From NCBI GenBank assembly GCA_946894095.1, contig OX335649.1, forward strand, positions 16,386,001 through 16,450,000: DNA of 64,000 bases, read 5' to 3'. Position 1 is the first letter of the stretch. Each line of letters begins with the position of its first letter. This document shows positions 46,236-57,748 of the stretch, one piece after another. This stretch comes from Incurvaria masculella (lineage: Eukaryota; Arthropoda; Insecta; Lepidoptera; Incurvariidae). The notes beneath the pieces are model-generated. The model saw only the letters and a list, made by a program, of their open reading frames with translations, was not told where the DNA came from and did no database searches. The translations under genes and the position numbers were made by a program.

Positions 46236-48442
46236 TTTCCCCCCTAGAACGTGCACGGGAACAAATTCAGTGGGCAAAATTTGTGTTTTTGCATGCCAGA
46301 ACCCACACAGCAATTAAGTTAATTGCAGTTAAGTTAATTAATATGCAGATGATTATTAACATAGAAATCTATTGTTGGTCCAAATAAACACTATTATATA
46401 GAAAAACAAATGCTGTTAATTGAGGAGTCCCAAAGCAAATACTGCTAAATCATCCTTGATCCTTGCAACATTCGGATAATTGCGGCCACTTTTTCGAATG
46501 GGGAAGAATTTCCATTTTTCGAATGCATAGGAGATAAACATTTCTCCTAAGACAGTCATAGCAGAACCCAAAATTTCCTTTTAAACGTGAACAGAACCTT
46601 TTGAAATCCGACAAAATTTTCACAATGTCCGACATAGTGGGGACGGGCTGTACGAATTTACCATGAATAGAATATGTAAACCCTAAAGATTGGGTAATCC
46701 AGAAAAGCATTTTAACAAAATGTCTTTGTATTGTTCAATGTGACCATTTCATTTAAACAATGGTAGTACATACTGTTGAAAAAATCTTATCAACTTGGCT
46801 CTGCCTTGAAAGCATTAAAATTGATTCGGACACGCTATTCAACAACACTATGATGACCTTGAACCATTTATCAATCACTTTGAGGTGTTGACTTCATTTC
46901 TTGCACGTTCAATTGGGCTGATTACATGTTGAGACTACTGTTACAATTTTATGTTCTGGCGGACATGTAGGAACACAAAAACATTTTAATAACAATACAA
47001 TACACTTTAAGATTAATTTTTCATTCGATTTCTAAAGTTTGAATGCTACCTACTAGTTGCCTTGCCTGAGTGTAAAATTGTGTCGACCTTACATAGATTA
47101 AAAGATCGATATGCCAACTTGACAATGTTTTATTATAGAGTCTTTGTGCTTGTGCTTTATGATGTGGTTTTATGATATGCGCTAAATGTTGCCATCCCAG
47201 ATAACAAAATAACGACAGAGGGAAAAAGAAGTCCCATTGGGAATTTGGTTCCTAAGAAATCAAGCACTGATCTAAAAAAACAATTGCCGATAATCCCAGC
47301 TCCCAAAAATGTTCTTCACTTCTAACCAAAATCCTAGGCTTAGCATGGATATAGTGTGCAAAGGAGATGTCCAACCGGAGATCCAGTGACTTTAGGTTTA
47401 ACGGAAAAGTTATCGATAATATTCGAAACCATTGATAATTATTTTTACTGATTTCAATTATCTGGCTAATATAATAAATGGACCTCTCGGGGTTTTTTCT
47501 TTGTTTTGCTATAATTTTTTATAGCTCTTATAATAATCTGATGTGCTGTTCTATCTATGGCATAAAAGTGAAAATAAGTTGCCCATGTTTTCTCGAATTA
47601 CAACTTTTTCTCGAATCACAACTTTTTGTACCTTTTTGATAGTTAACCGCATATTGTATATTTAATAAATTCGAATTTATATATAGCGACATCCAGCCAC
47701 AGCCGTCAAAGTACCAAATGAGCATTTGGTGCAGAGACACCAACTTGAGTTACCGTAACTTTTTTCCGTACTGTTGAATGCACACATCACTGCAGATTCT
47801 GAAGGAAAACAATAAACACATTACCGTATTTTTTTTCTGAAATCTCAAACATATATTTTTTTAACGTGACTTCAATAAAATGTATGATAACTACAATAGG
47901 CTTCAACTAGTAATGTGAATAACCCTCTAAAGTAGTGTGCGGTACATATGTGTAATCTTAGGACAACCTGCAACCAATGAAATAGAAAAACTGATAAACG
48001 ATGCGAACCACGAACCTCTGGCTCAGAAAGTGACGCCGATTCTTATGTGAAAATAGTAATGACTTCAGTTATTGCTTCACAGAGACTTTAGATGCATCTG
48101 CTGACGTTTTTGAGAGTTTACTTGTCTGAGATCTATCACTTCGGAATTATCTTAGTGCAAATAATTTAACAATTTTACTATTTTTATTATACATTTACTA
48201 TGGTCCAATAACACTAAAATTAGTGACTATTTTCTAGCCCATACAAACTTTGCAATCTATATACGGACAGTACCATAAGGTACTACTTTTATGTTTCAAT
48301 TGTCGATAGTACTAAAATACTTGAATACTTTATTGTGCATTAAAACGCATCTCCACCACATTGTGGACTTCCTCAGGACTCACGACACAACTTCTGAGAC
48401 ATCGTCCAGAACAGTATTTGTCGGAAAACATTTTACTAATGA
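46236..48442. other. No gene recognised
   Basis: About 2.2 kb of AT-rich sequence. The only repeat noted is the 50-bp inverse match of 46469-46520 to 41949-42000. The minus-strand 86-codon frame there is built around that repeat and lacks other support. Confidence 0.45.
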
Positions 48443-48484
48443 GTGACAACAGTGAAAATCTAAAAAGATTTTCACTGTTGTTAC
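48443..48484. repeat. 19-bp near-perfect palindrome
   Basis: GTGACAACAGTGAAAATCT at 48443-48461 and AGATTTTCACTGTTGTTAC at 48466-48484 around an AAAA loop. Only one position (G opposite T) deviates. It would form a stable hairpin as RNA or a cruciform as DNA. It lies 40 bp left of the TA-flanked element. Confidence 0.85.
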
Positions 48485-48523
48485 CGAAAGAGCCTGAGAA
48501 TTTAATGATGTACAATCGTTCTA

Positions 48524-49078
48524 TTCCGGGAGGTCACGACATTTTTGATCACGATAAGGTAAATGGCTGAATCTGGGTTCACATGTTAGAGACCAACTTT
48601 CTGATACTAAATATGTGGGTCTGCCGGTGCCAAGTGGTTGCGTTATCTAGATTGGCTATATAAAATAGATGTTGGTATGTATCTGCTGATGAATATACTG
48701 ATTGTCTAGAAACATTGATACCTATTAATTATGCATCAATAACGTGTCGGTTTTTAAATTGAATACTTAAATATACCTAAAGTTATATCTGTAACCAAAA
48801 CGCCTAAGGCTACGAAATGCAAGCAATATTTTTTTCAGTTTTTGTATTACTAACCAAGTATGTACTGATACTTTCATGCTTCGTCATTTGCGTTCATTTA
48901 CCTTATCATAAATATTTTTTGTCACCATAACTACTTTTTCAGGCGCCTTATCTACATAACGCAACCACTTGGAACAGGCAGACTGACACCTTTAGCTTCA
49001 GAGAGTTGGTCTTTATCCCGTGAACCCAGTTTCAGCCATTTACGTTATCGTTGCCATTTTTGTCGCGACCTCATAGTC
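48524..49078 (-). mobile_element. TA-flanked long-TIR element, copy 3
   Basis: 555 bp, TTCCGGGAGGTCACGAC at left and GTCGCGACCTCATAGTC at right, with TA on both sides (48522-48523, 49079-49080). It sits about 270 bp upstream of the CaMKII splice acceptor, so inside the presumed 5' intron. Confidence 0.85.
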
Positions 49079-49330
49079 TATTCTGTTTGGGTGAGTCGCC
49101 TCCCTTGGTCACAGGTTGTGTTACCTCCCTTGGTCATAGGTTGTGCCTCATTTTGTTGTAGTGGTATCCTTTCCAATTCGGGGTCTATGCATTCATATGT
49201 GGTTCCATAGGTAACTCATACGATACCCATATGAGCACCACGCCACAGTGATGATATTTACAATGATAATACCTTCTTAGCAACGTTAAAGTGATTGTTG
49301 ATAAATAAATGCTAAAGAATAATTAAAGAT

Positions 49331-49452
49331 TTTTCTCTGTTGCAGGTCCCAGAGAATCGCGTTCACTAGTTCCTGTCTGCGGTGCCATATTTGCTGTCTC
49401 TTACTTGAAAATCCTGTGATTTGAGACTACAGTTCCAAGTGACTGCTTTAAA
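49331..49452 (+). promoter_or_regulatory. Splice acceptor and 5' UTR of the CaMKII exon
   Basis: The pyrimidine-rich TTTTTCTCTGTTGCAG ends at 49345, a strong 3' splice site. The following 107 bases contain no ATG. An in-frame TGA at 49417-49419 lies 12 codons before the start, so 49453 is the first possible methionine. The start context is AAAATGT with A at -3. Confidence 0.65.
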
Positions 49453-50985
49453 ATGTCTAATCCCAACCGAGAGAGTGTGAGCACTAGGTTCTCTGACAAC
49501 TATGACCTAAAGGAGGAACTCGGCAAGGGGGCGTTTTCCATTGTGCGACGTGCGGTTCAAAAATCCACCGGTTACGAGTTTGCGGCTAAGATTATAAACA
49601 CTAAAAAACTATCAGCGAGGGACTTCCAGAAGTTAGAGCGCGAAGCAAGAATCTGCAGGAAGCTGCAGCATCCTAACATCGTTCGGCTTCACGACTCGAT
49701 CCAGGAGGAGCACTTCCATTACCTAGTGTTCGACCTGGTCACCGGCGGAGAACTGTTCGAAGATATCGTCGCACGCGAATTCTATTCAGAGGCCGACGCC
49801 TCTCACTGCATCCAGCAGATTCTCGAGTCTGTGCACCACTGTCACCACAATGGTGTCGTCCACAGAGACCTCAAACCTGAGAACTTGCTACTCGCGAGTA
49901 AAGCAAAGGGGGCCGCAGTCAAACTGGCCGATTTCGGGCTCGCGATTGAGGTCCAAGGAGAACAACAAGCGTGGTTTGGCTTCGCTGGCACCCCTGGATA
50001 TCTTTCCCCTGAAGTACTCAAAAAGGAACCGTATGGTAAGCCTGTGGACATATGGGCGTGCGGCGTCATCCTCTACATCCTTCTTGTGGGCTACCCTCCC
50101 TTCTGGGACGAGGACCAGCACCGATTGTATGGGCAGATCAAAGCCGGCGCTTACGATTACCCTTCCCCGGAGTGGGACACCGTTACCCCAGAGGCGAAGA
50201 GCCTCATCAACCAGATGCTCACCGTGAACCCGGGCAAGAGGATCACCGCGTCGGAGGCCCTCAAGCATCCCTGGATCTGCCACCGTGAGCGTGTCGCCTC
50301 CGTCATGCACCGGCAGGAGACCGTGGACTGCCTCAAGAAGTTCAACGCGAGGCGCAAGCTCAAGGGGGCCATTCTGACCACCATGCTGGCTACGCGGAAC
50401 TTCTCCGGCAAGTCTATGGTGAACAAGAAAGGGGACGGCTCCCAGGTGAAGGAGTCCACCGACAGCAGCACCACCCTCGAGGACGACGACTTAGACAAAG
50501 ACAAGAAGGGGGTGGACCGATCGTGCACGGTCATTTCCAAGGATCACGACGAGGATGGGCTCGCAAAGGCGGACTCGTTCGGGAAGGCGCGTGGAGACAG
50601 CACTGCGAGCGCACGCCGCGCTGAAATCATCAAGGTCACCGAAACTCTCATCGACTCTATCAATAATGGAGATTACATTACATATGCTAAGCTCTGCGAC
50701 CCCAACGTTACCGCTTTTGACCCCGATGCTCTCGGTAACCTCGTGGAAGGTGTAGAGTTTCACAAGTTCTTCATTGACAACACGCCGACGACGCTCAAGG
50801 CGAACACGACCATCCTGAACCCGCGGGTGCACCTCATGGGCGACGACGTGGCCGTGATCGCGTACGTGTGCGTGACGCAGAGTGTGGATGCCGAGGCCCG
50901 GCGCGCCACCCGGCAGTCGCAGGAGACCCGAGTGTGGCACAAACGTGGGGATAAGTGGATCGCGGTGCACTTCCATCGCTCCTAA
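49453..50985 (+). CDS. CaMKII: Calcium/calmodulin-dependent protein kinase II, single coding exon
   Basis: Ser/Thr kinase that decodes Ca2+/calmodulin signals, best known in neurons; it forms dodecameric holoenzymes. The 510-residue frame is intact. Visible elements: P-loop GKGAFS (24-29), catalytic lysine in FAAKI (K46), HRDLKPEN (137-144), DFG (160-162), SPE (185-187), autoregulatory segment [20 protein letters not shown] with autophosphorylation threonine T290, the inhibitory pair T309/T310, a linker of about 70 residues, and the association domain from about 388 to the end ([15 protein letters not shown]). It closely follows fly CaMKII as I remember it, with most divergence in the linker and association domain. 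The C-terminus stops at VHFHRS, without the short tail I recall for the fly protein. The whole protein in one exon is unusual. It could be a functional retrocopy or a gene that lost its introns. Confidence 0.96.
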   Translation: MSNPNRESVSTRFSDNYDLKEELGKGAFSIVRRAVQKSTGYEFAAKIINTKKLSARDFQKLEREARICRKLQHPNIVRLHDSIQEEHFHYLVFDLVTGGELFEDIVAREFYSEADASHCIQQILESVHHCHHNGVVHRDLKPENLLLASKAKGAAVKLADFGLAIEVQGEQQAWFGFAGTPGYLSPEVLKKEPYGKPVDIWACGVILYILLVGYPPFWDEDQHRLYGQIKAGAYDYPSPEWDTVTPEAKSLINQMLTVNPGKRITASEALKHPWICHRERVASVMHRQETVDCLKKFNARRKLKGAILTTMLATRNFSGKSMVNKKGDGSQVKESTDSSTTLEDDDLDKDKKGVDRSCTVISKDHDEDGLAKADSFGKARGDSTASARRAEIIKVTETLIDSINNGDYITYAKLCDPNVTAFDPDALGNLVEGVEFHKFFIDNTPTTLKANTTILNPRVHLMGDDVAVIAYVCVTQSVDAEARRATRQSQETRVWHKRGDKWIAVHFHRS

Positions 50986-52684
50986 CTGACTCCCGCTATA
51001 GCGTTCGCGCCGACCGGCCCGGGAGCGCGGCCCTGAGCCCTCGCTTCCGGCCCGACCTCTTCGGGCCCCAGCAGACTTCGCATGCTCCTTTTCGTTGGAA
51101 CCGCACCCCTGATGCTTAAACGCGCTCTCTCGCACGGAAACCTGTCACAGTCGGACGCCAGACTCGAGACAAGACGTCCGAGGATTGTCTGTCTGTTTAG
51201 TGATAAGTTAATTTGTGTTATTATCACTTACTTGTATGGTCCTCAATCCCACTGAGAATCTCGAGGTATGCATATTGTAATGGGATTCTGAATTTTGTCG
51301 GTGTGCACTTTTCTCCTTATATTGAGGATGAGTGTTTCGATCGAATCTTAACAGTACTGAGCGTCCTTGCTATCACTTAAAAAATAGTAAGATTTTATAT
51401 GTATCTCAAGTTAGTGTTACACATAATGAACAAATTCACAAGTTGTTACCATATTTTAGCTGTTTCACAGTGCTACATTATTTTATTTGAATGGATCTGC
51501 TTTACCACCGATGCAATTTTGTTGCTAAAGCTTGCAGACAAATAGATTTTATATTTTCACATAATGCATCGCTAAACACAGTTGATGTTTCACAAAGTGG
51601 ACACGGTTTGTTTGAATTTATGTAAAGTACTGTTTCCGTTTAAACCAAATGTACCTATGAATATCGTTTGCCATAGAGATCTTGAAAACTGTGTTGATAC
51701 GGATTATTGTATAGCTAGTATATTTTAGTGCATGCTTAGAGAAATGCAAGATGGTGAGATTATGTACTTTTACTTTTTAGCAAATGTTTATCTTGTGAAT
51801 ACATGTTATTTTGATGAACTATTAGAGGGTACAGATGGTTGATGTTGCTGTCTTGTCACAGTTTGCTTTGATCTCCACAACTATCGAATATCGTCAACGA
51901 ACTCTCTCGAGTATTCACTGCACGTTTAAAGCGAACTCCTAAGATCTGATTAATATATGAAAATCTGTTAAATTTTACAACGTTTAGAAAATTTATTAGC
52001 ACATTTCTCGATACGTCTCTCTACATTTTTACTATAAATGTTTTGTCGTGCTTAAACAACATGGTGTTCTTACCTATGTGGATTGTTTGTTAAATACTTA
52101 GGTGTTAAGGATAAATTTAGTACATACATGTGCGTATTGATAATGCAGTTATTGGCACTATGAACCGTGAGCCGCTCGTCTGTTCCGGCAGGCCTTTTAA
52201 GACTTTTCTAGCCAGAGCGGCATCGGTGGTAGGTACCAACTTAATTAATACCTTTTGGTGAATTATATCATGTTTGGTCAATTTTTAGATTTATCATCAA
52301 TGTCGTCTATGCTTTGTGGGCCTGCCATTTCATTAATTGAAGGTTACTTTCATTGTAATTAATTATGTTTGAAGTAAGTTTTCTTATTCTATGTTTCATT
52401 GAATAAATGGTAGCACACTTAGAAAGACTGCAAATTGAGAAAGTAAATCAGATTTCTGGTGAGTCTAAGGGACCGCTATAACTATTTGAAGAGCTTGTTC
52501 GACCGTGATATTAACTATAAATAAGCAAGTGAGCCATCTGGATATGGGCAGCGTTGTATCGGCATCATGTATTTTATTCTGGCACACTTTAGTGTTATTC
52601 TAAAATGGAGGTAATCAGCAGGTTACGTCTTCATACCCTCCCCCCCTGCTCCAGAAGTGTTTTTAACTCAGTGAACTGTGTTGA

Positions 52685-52713
52685 ATATATTTGAGAATAT
52701 TTCTCAAATATAT
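52685..52713 (+). repeat. Perfect 13-bp hairpin in presumed 3' UTR
   Basis: ATATATTTGAGAA (52685-52697) and TTCTCAAATATAT (52701-52713) with a three-base loop. AT-rich but perfect. A possible RNA structural element if the region is transcribed. Confidence 0.7.
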
Positions 52714-53087
52714 CAGCACAACACCTGCCTACCCCGATCATTGGTAATATGGCGTGATGATATGCTTATATGTCTGCTATTATATGGTAGGTATGTATTA
52801 GAATTTAAATGTTGAAAGTTCCCATGTGGTCATGGTTTTCTAGTGTAATTACCCTTCGATGTAATAATGAGTGTTGCCACAATCACTGAGCCGTAATTGA
52901 ATTATAAAACGCAGAGCATAATGTCGTGCCATAAAATGTTTAGTGCCAATAACTGTACACTACACTAAAAGGTATCTAGTCTTTATTGTTACGCGTATTT
53001 AGCGTTTAATCAATATATGTTTTGTTTACTTGGTTTTATTTTTCATGATATACATTTATATAACGATAAAGTGGGTGTGCGTGTACA

Positions 53088-53160
53088 TATATTTGCACGT
53101 TGGAGCGCTGCTCAGTTCCGCTACGTGCTCGCAGTCTGTACGTCGGAGACTGAGCGACGG
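53088..53160 (+). promoter_or_regulatory. Candidate core promoter and short first exon
   Basis: TATATTT at 53088-53094, TCAGT initiator at 53112-53116 (A at 53114, so TATA at -26), then a small GC-rich segment ending GAGCGACGG directly before GTAAGC at 53161, a good donor. The spacing looks like a tiny noncoding first exon on the plus strand. No downstream plus-strand coding exon is found in the window. Confidence 0.25.
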
Positions 53161-55983
53161 GTAAGCTAATATCTAGCATAATGGATGCATAGTAAGGTTT
53201 CCTATTCTTAAATCAATGTTGGCTTTTTTCACTGTTTACTTATATGTCACTGCGCCTTTAGGCCTAATGATTGTGGAAGTATTGTTAGAATAAATGTTTT
53301 AAAAATATTAATACAGACGCTGACCCTCTAGCGACATTTTAAAATTTAATCCTATTTAACAAATTGAAGACTCCAATTTATAGATTTTGCAAGAGAATTG
53401 GTATTGATAAAATAAAAAAAAAATGTGTATGGATTTATGGGGATTGCAGTATGACTTGATGTTTAGATGGAGTTCTAATTTAAGAATGTCTCGGCAGGTT
53501 TTACTATAACTTGTGCAGTTTGTCAAAAAAATCGTATAAATTCATTTAATACAGCATTCCATAAATTCTTATGCAGCAAAGCTAAATTAAAATATTTTAC
53601 TTCTTCAGTACTCGTGAAAATGCTTTCCAAGTCGAGTCTTTCCTCACAGGTACTTTTATAGTTACAAATATTCATGTAAGTGTAAGTATGTAATCGTTTG
53701 TATTTACTGAAACAAACATCATGTCACAACAAAGTTGCTGTCCTGCAATTTTTAAGATTCTGGAACTACAGAACTATAAATTTGCATGTATACTAATACA
53801 TCAACTATGTTATGGGAGCCTTAAATTCCACCTCTCATAAAAAAAAATGTTTGAAAACAATTGTGCCAATTTACTTGATTTTTTTATTGAAAAATTGCTG
53901 CAGCAAAATTTTTTCTATGTAATTTTTGTATTTGCTCAGCCATCATTATTAATGCTTTTGGCTGATGTTAGTTAGAAAATATCCGATATCTCAAAAACTA
54001 CACGTCATATCTTAATGCAAACCAGTTTTCCATGATACAATCTTCCATCCAAATTCTTCCTTCCAAATTTCATCTGTATAATGTCAATAGTCTCAGAGTA
54101 AAATGGATGTAACCTACAGACAGGACGAGGCTCCAGAACTCTAAAAATCTAGTAAATTGGCACAGTGCTTTTCAAATTATTTCGCAACATGTTTGTATGT
54201 ATTGTGACCACTGCTTAGGTCACACCTTGAGGCCCCTCCAGTCAACCGCCCAATATTGTCCATCGTAACTAGTAAATTTTAAAGTCTGAGACTCAAAATG
54301 TAAGCTTCTGTGGACAATACTACTTAAAAATTCATGCTTAAAACGTTTATGTAATATGTTCTATTCAAAAGTTATGACATACAATATTCCATAGTTTAGA
54401 ATAGACGATATTACAGATGTAGACCACGGATAACGCAATAAAAAGTTATGAAGTTCTGATTATCTTCGAGTTGGCCGGGTGACCAGAGAGCTCTTAAGTT
54501 TAGACCAAAATCTTCAACCGTTACAAAATATGTGATGAATGAATCAGAAGAATACGCCCTGCATAGTATTTACTTAATGTGTTAACCTCCTCGGATACTA
54601 TGATCTTACACAGGTACTTTTATTTGACATAATAATTAATCAGTATTTGTTCATAATACTGTGTATATGGTTGTATGGTCGTAGATCACGTCACTTGTAC
54701 GTCACATTCTTAATAGTGAAATGATGTTTCTTAAATTACCTACAATAGTGTAGTGCACAAAAAACCTTCCGAAATTAAACATAATCAAATTAACCAAACA
54801 AACAATTAGGTACAAACTCCTTACTAGTCCGGTCTTCCTACTCTGTATTCCTTTGTTATCCGTTTTTTTATAATAATGATGCATCCATTTTGAAAGAAAT
54901 ATAAAAATGTTTCACCCCTTTTTACTCTTATTGGTTTTACATTTTTTGTTTTAAATTACCTGTAACAGTTGGTTATTATAATGCATATTAAACATATTTT
55001 TTCTGGATTCATCACTCTGATCCTAACCAGCATAATACATTGCAGTACAATCATGAGCCTGACTTATTTGTAATTGTAAGTTTAACATTGATATATGTCT
55101 AGAAATTTATGTTCGCTTGCACACGATCGCTCGCCAAAGATTGACACGTGGTACGAACACACTCGCACGGTGAATGTTCTGTTGAATTATTGAATTTAGG
55201 TAGGTACTTAACGTAGACGTAGCCACCCTTAATGATTGTAGACATACGGGCAGGTGCAATACTGGAGGGCTACAGCAAGAGCTCGGAGCATCCGGTGCTG
55301 TAATCAGCATTCAAGTTTTTTGTTATTCTTATTGAGAAATAGCCTCTACATTAAATTTAATACATAATTTTCCTGCAATGATACTTTCACATAGCAAAGT
55401 ATCCATAGTGACATCCTACGTAAATAAATATAAATTTATTAAAAATATATTTAAAAAATTATGAAACTACATACCTAATGTGTCGTTTCCTATGCCTATG
55501 TAATCAATCAGCATTCATGTTACAGACTTTTTTAAGATTTTAAGGGTGTATATTGAATGAATTTATGTGATGAATTAATGGAATAATTGATATGCCACTC
55601 TTTAGGGATGTAATGAAGATGATTTTATGTAATCTAAATTTATAAAGTGTATTACAGAAGTCTGTGTATTTGGTAAATTAAACTTTATGCACTGTGTTAA
55701 ACGATTTAATTTAGGGTTGCTCCTTCTGTAAGAAAAAGTTGCTAAGTTCAACGTTGTAGGTATATTTTCTAATACACAAAAAAGTAGGTGTATGGAAGAG
55801 TTGTCAGTATATTTGTATTCAAACATAATTTCTCAGTCCTCTGCATTGCCGATTATTATCATGTAACTTTCTCTAAAAATAAAATTCTTTTGATCTACAA
55901 TCACTTGTTTTTGTTTTATTTTCCGAATTGTGTATCTTTCAACTCCACTTTGACCCCTGTAAGATAAAATTATCTAAAGACTA

Positions 55984-56576
55984 GCTGGGTGCTCTCATGG
56001 GACGATTTGTATTGAACGAATGTTGACCGGACTTGGAATAAAAAGTAGGGCATGGGCTAAACAATGACAGACTATCAACCAAGTTTCATCGGAATCAGTT
56101 CAGCCGTTATGACATCATTGAATAACACAAATTGAAACTTTCCCATACAGTAGAATGCCGATTGTTAGGACTAATTGGGACGAGAATTAGTCCTTATAAT
56201 CCATCTTAAAAAAAATTAAGTACAGATGGATGTAGGTAGTTTTAAATTGAAACGGCAGGTTTATTGAAGAATAGGAGTGTTCTGATATATATTTATTTTT
56301 ATGGTAATAAAAAAAATATTTTAAAAAATTCACGGTCCGGCCACTGTGAATACGACAACTAGGTCTTATGATCGCAGCTAAATCTCAGATCCGTTTTAGT
56401 TTTAGCAGCTGTGCACTCAAGCGGGAGACACGTAAACAGGCGTGCATTGTGGAATTATGTTGTATCACGCGTGTTGGTGTCTGTCACGCTGGCACATGCG
56501 TTCCCCCTTGTCCGGACGTCCGGATAATTGGCTTTCTACTGTAAAGTTCTCTGCCACAATGTTTCTATATTATAAC
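55984..56576. other. No gene; Helitron-like repeat end near 55984
   Basis: The minus strand ends CACCCAGCTAG-T at 55982, and CCAAGTTTCATCGGAATC with CAGTTCAGCCGTTATGAC inside is a common lepidopteran repeat phrase. The rest has no supported feature. Confidence 0.35.
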
Positions 56577-56696
56577 AGTCGTATTCTGAATCTGTCAAAA
56601 CTTAGTACGGGATTAGAGCCGGACTAACCATACAAAAACAGGTTTTGTCTGGCAATAATCTGCGCAATAAAGTTGGTTCCCACTCTGAATAAGACG
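56577..56696 (+). mobile_element. Family K short inverted-repeat element, copy 2
   Basis: CAGTCGTATTCTGAATC at left, CACTCTGAATAAGAC at right. The internal GTCAAAACTTAGTACGGGAT and GGACTAACCATACAAAA match 32313-32427. Confidence 0.7.
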
Positions 56697-56985
56697 GTAA
56701 ATGTTTATGTTGCTGATAAAGTAATCGATCATCTAGTCCAGCACCTAGATTTGTTTTATATGCTAGTTTTTATTGTAAGCAATACTTACAACCTAAATAT
56801 TTGTATTATGGGACACAATGCTATAAGTTTACACTGCCAATAATGCCTCTCAAAGCAAGGTGCCTCCTAGCTTCGAGGGGAACAATAGTCTCAGGTGAAT
56901 TTATTAATCCCATGTCTGGATAAATCACCTATCGTCAATGAATGGAAAAAACCTTAAGTACCGAGCTCAGCTCCAACTCAGTGCT

Positions 56986-57018
56986 CAACTCCCATCAGCT
57001 TCCGGCTGATGGGAGTTG
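56986..57018. repeat. Perfect 14-bp GC-rich hairpin
   Basis: CAACTCCCATCAGC (56986-56999) and GCTGATGGGAGTTG (57005-57018) with loop TTCCG. AAATAAAAG follows about 15 bases later on the plus strand. No gene is assigned. The rest of 56697-57748 is featureless. Confidence 0.85.
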
Positions 57019-57748
57019 TTTGTAAAATGATAAATAAAAGAAATATCTTTGCAATCTACTGCCATTTTTGTCATTCCACTGGAAATAGATGCTTTGACTT
57101 TCTTTTCCATTACTTTAAGGGATCTTAGGGATTGAGAATAAAAGGGACTTAAGAATTACTTGGCTTTCCAGTAAAACAACATGAACTCATGACTGCACAC
57201 CTTATGTTCATAAATGCTTTCAGTGCATAAAAAGTGCCATTGAGATCTGTTTTAAACCTGTCCCTCTTTTATTTGGTCAATTTGTGCCATTTCTTCTGTA
57301 AACTTGTACGAAATTGTCATTATCAATAGGCAATATAGGCCGCAGCCTAGTGACGGCAGCAGTGTCTGGGCGTAACGGTTAATTTCCTATAGGACGAGAA
57401 GGCTCGGGCCTAGGGTGGTTTTTTTTTCCATTCAAATCTTCGAGACCATTGAACTAAAATTTGGGGTACAGGGGTGGGGGGTTTTGCTTATTCAAAATTA
57501 TCATTGAAATAGCAGGACGGCGATCTTTCATAGGCCTAGGACGGCCAAGATCTTAAGTTCAGCGGTGGGTGGAGGTGTAGTGGGACTAACAAAATAATAT
57601 CTTGATGCACATTTAATGTTATTAAAATGTTACCAGGGAAAAGGTAAAGAAATGGCACAAAAATATTTTATAAAAATATATTTACAATAGAATGAAATTA
57701 AAATAGTTAAGTTATTCAGATAATTTGAAACCAATCTCTGTAACTAAA

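Larger units (their letters stand above)
50986..55883 (+). other. Probable long CaMKII 3' UTR
   Basis: Nearly 4.9 kb after the stop without any copy of the repeat families that fill the rest of the window and without a supported ORF. AATAAA signals occur at 52402, 53289 and 55878, so UTRs of about 1.4, 2.3 or 4.9 kb are possible. An antisense open frame at 50491-51135 is a shadow of the GC-rich coding exon. Mammalian CaMKII alpha has a long, localisation-bearing 3' UTR. Similar function here is speculation. Confidence 0.45.

Noticed and set aside
46450..46710. 86-codon minus-strand frame sharing EILPHSKKWP with 41951-42000
   Set aside because: The shared part is a 50-bp dispersed repeat. The remaining codons show no relation to a protein family.
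50491..51135. 214-codon open frame antisense to the end of CaMKII
   Set aside because: It is opposite a GC-rich coding exon, its sequence has no domain, and such shadows are expected from codon bias.
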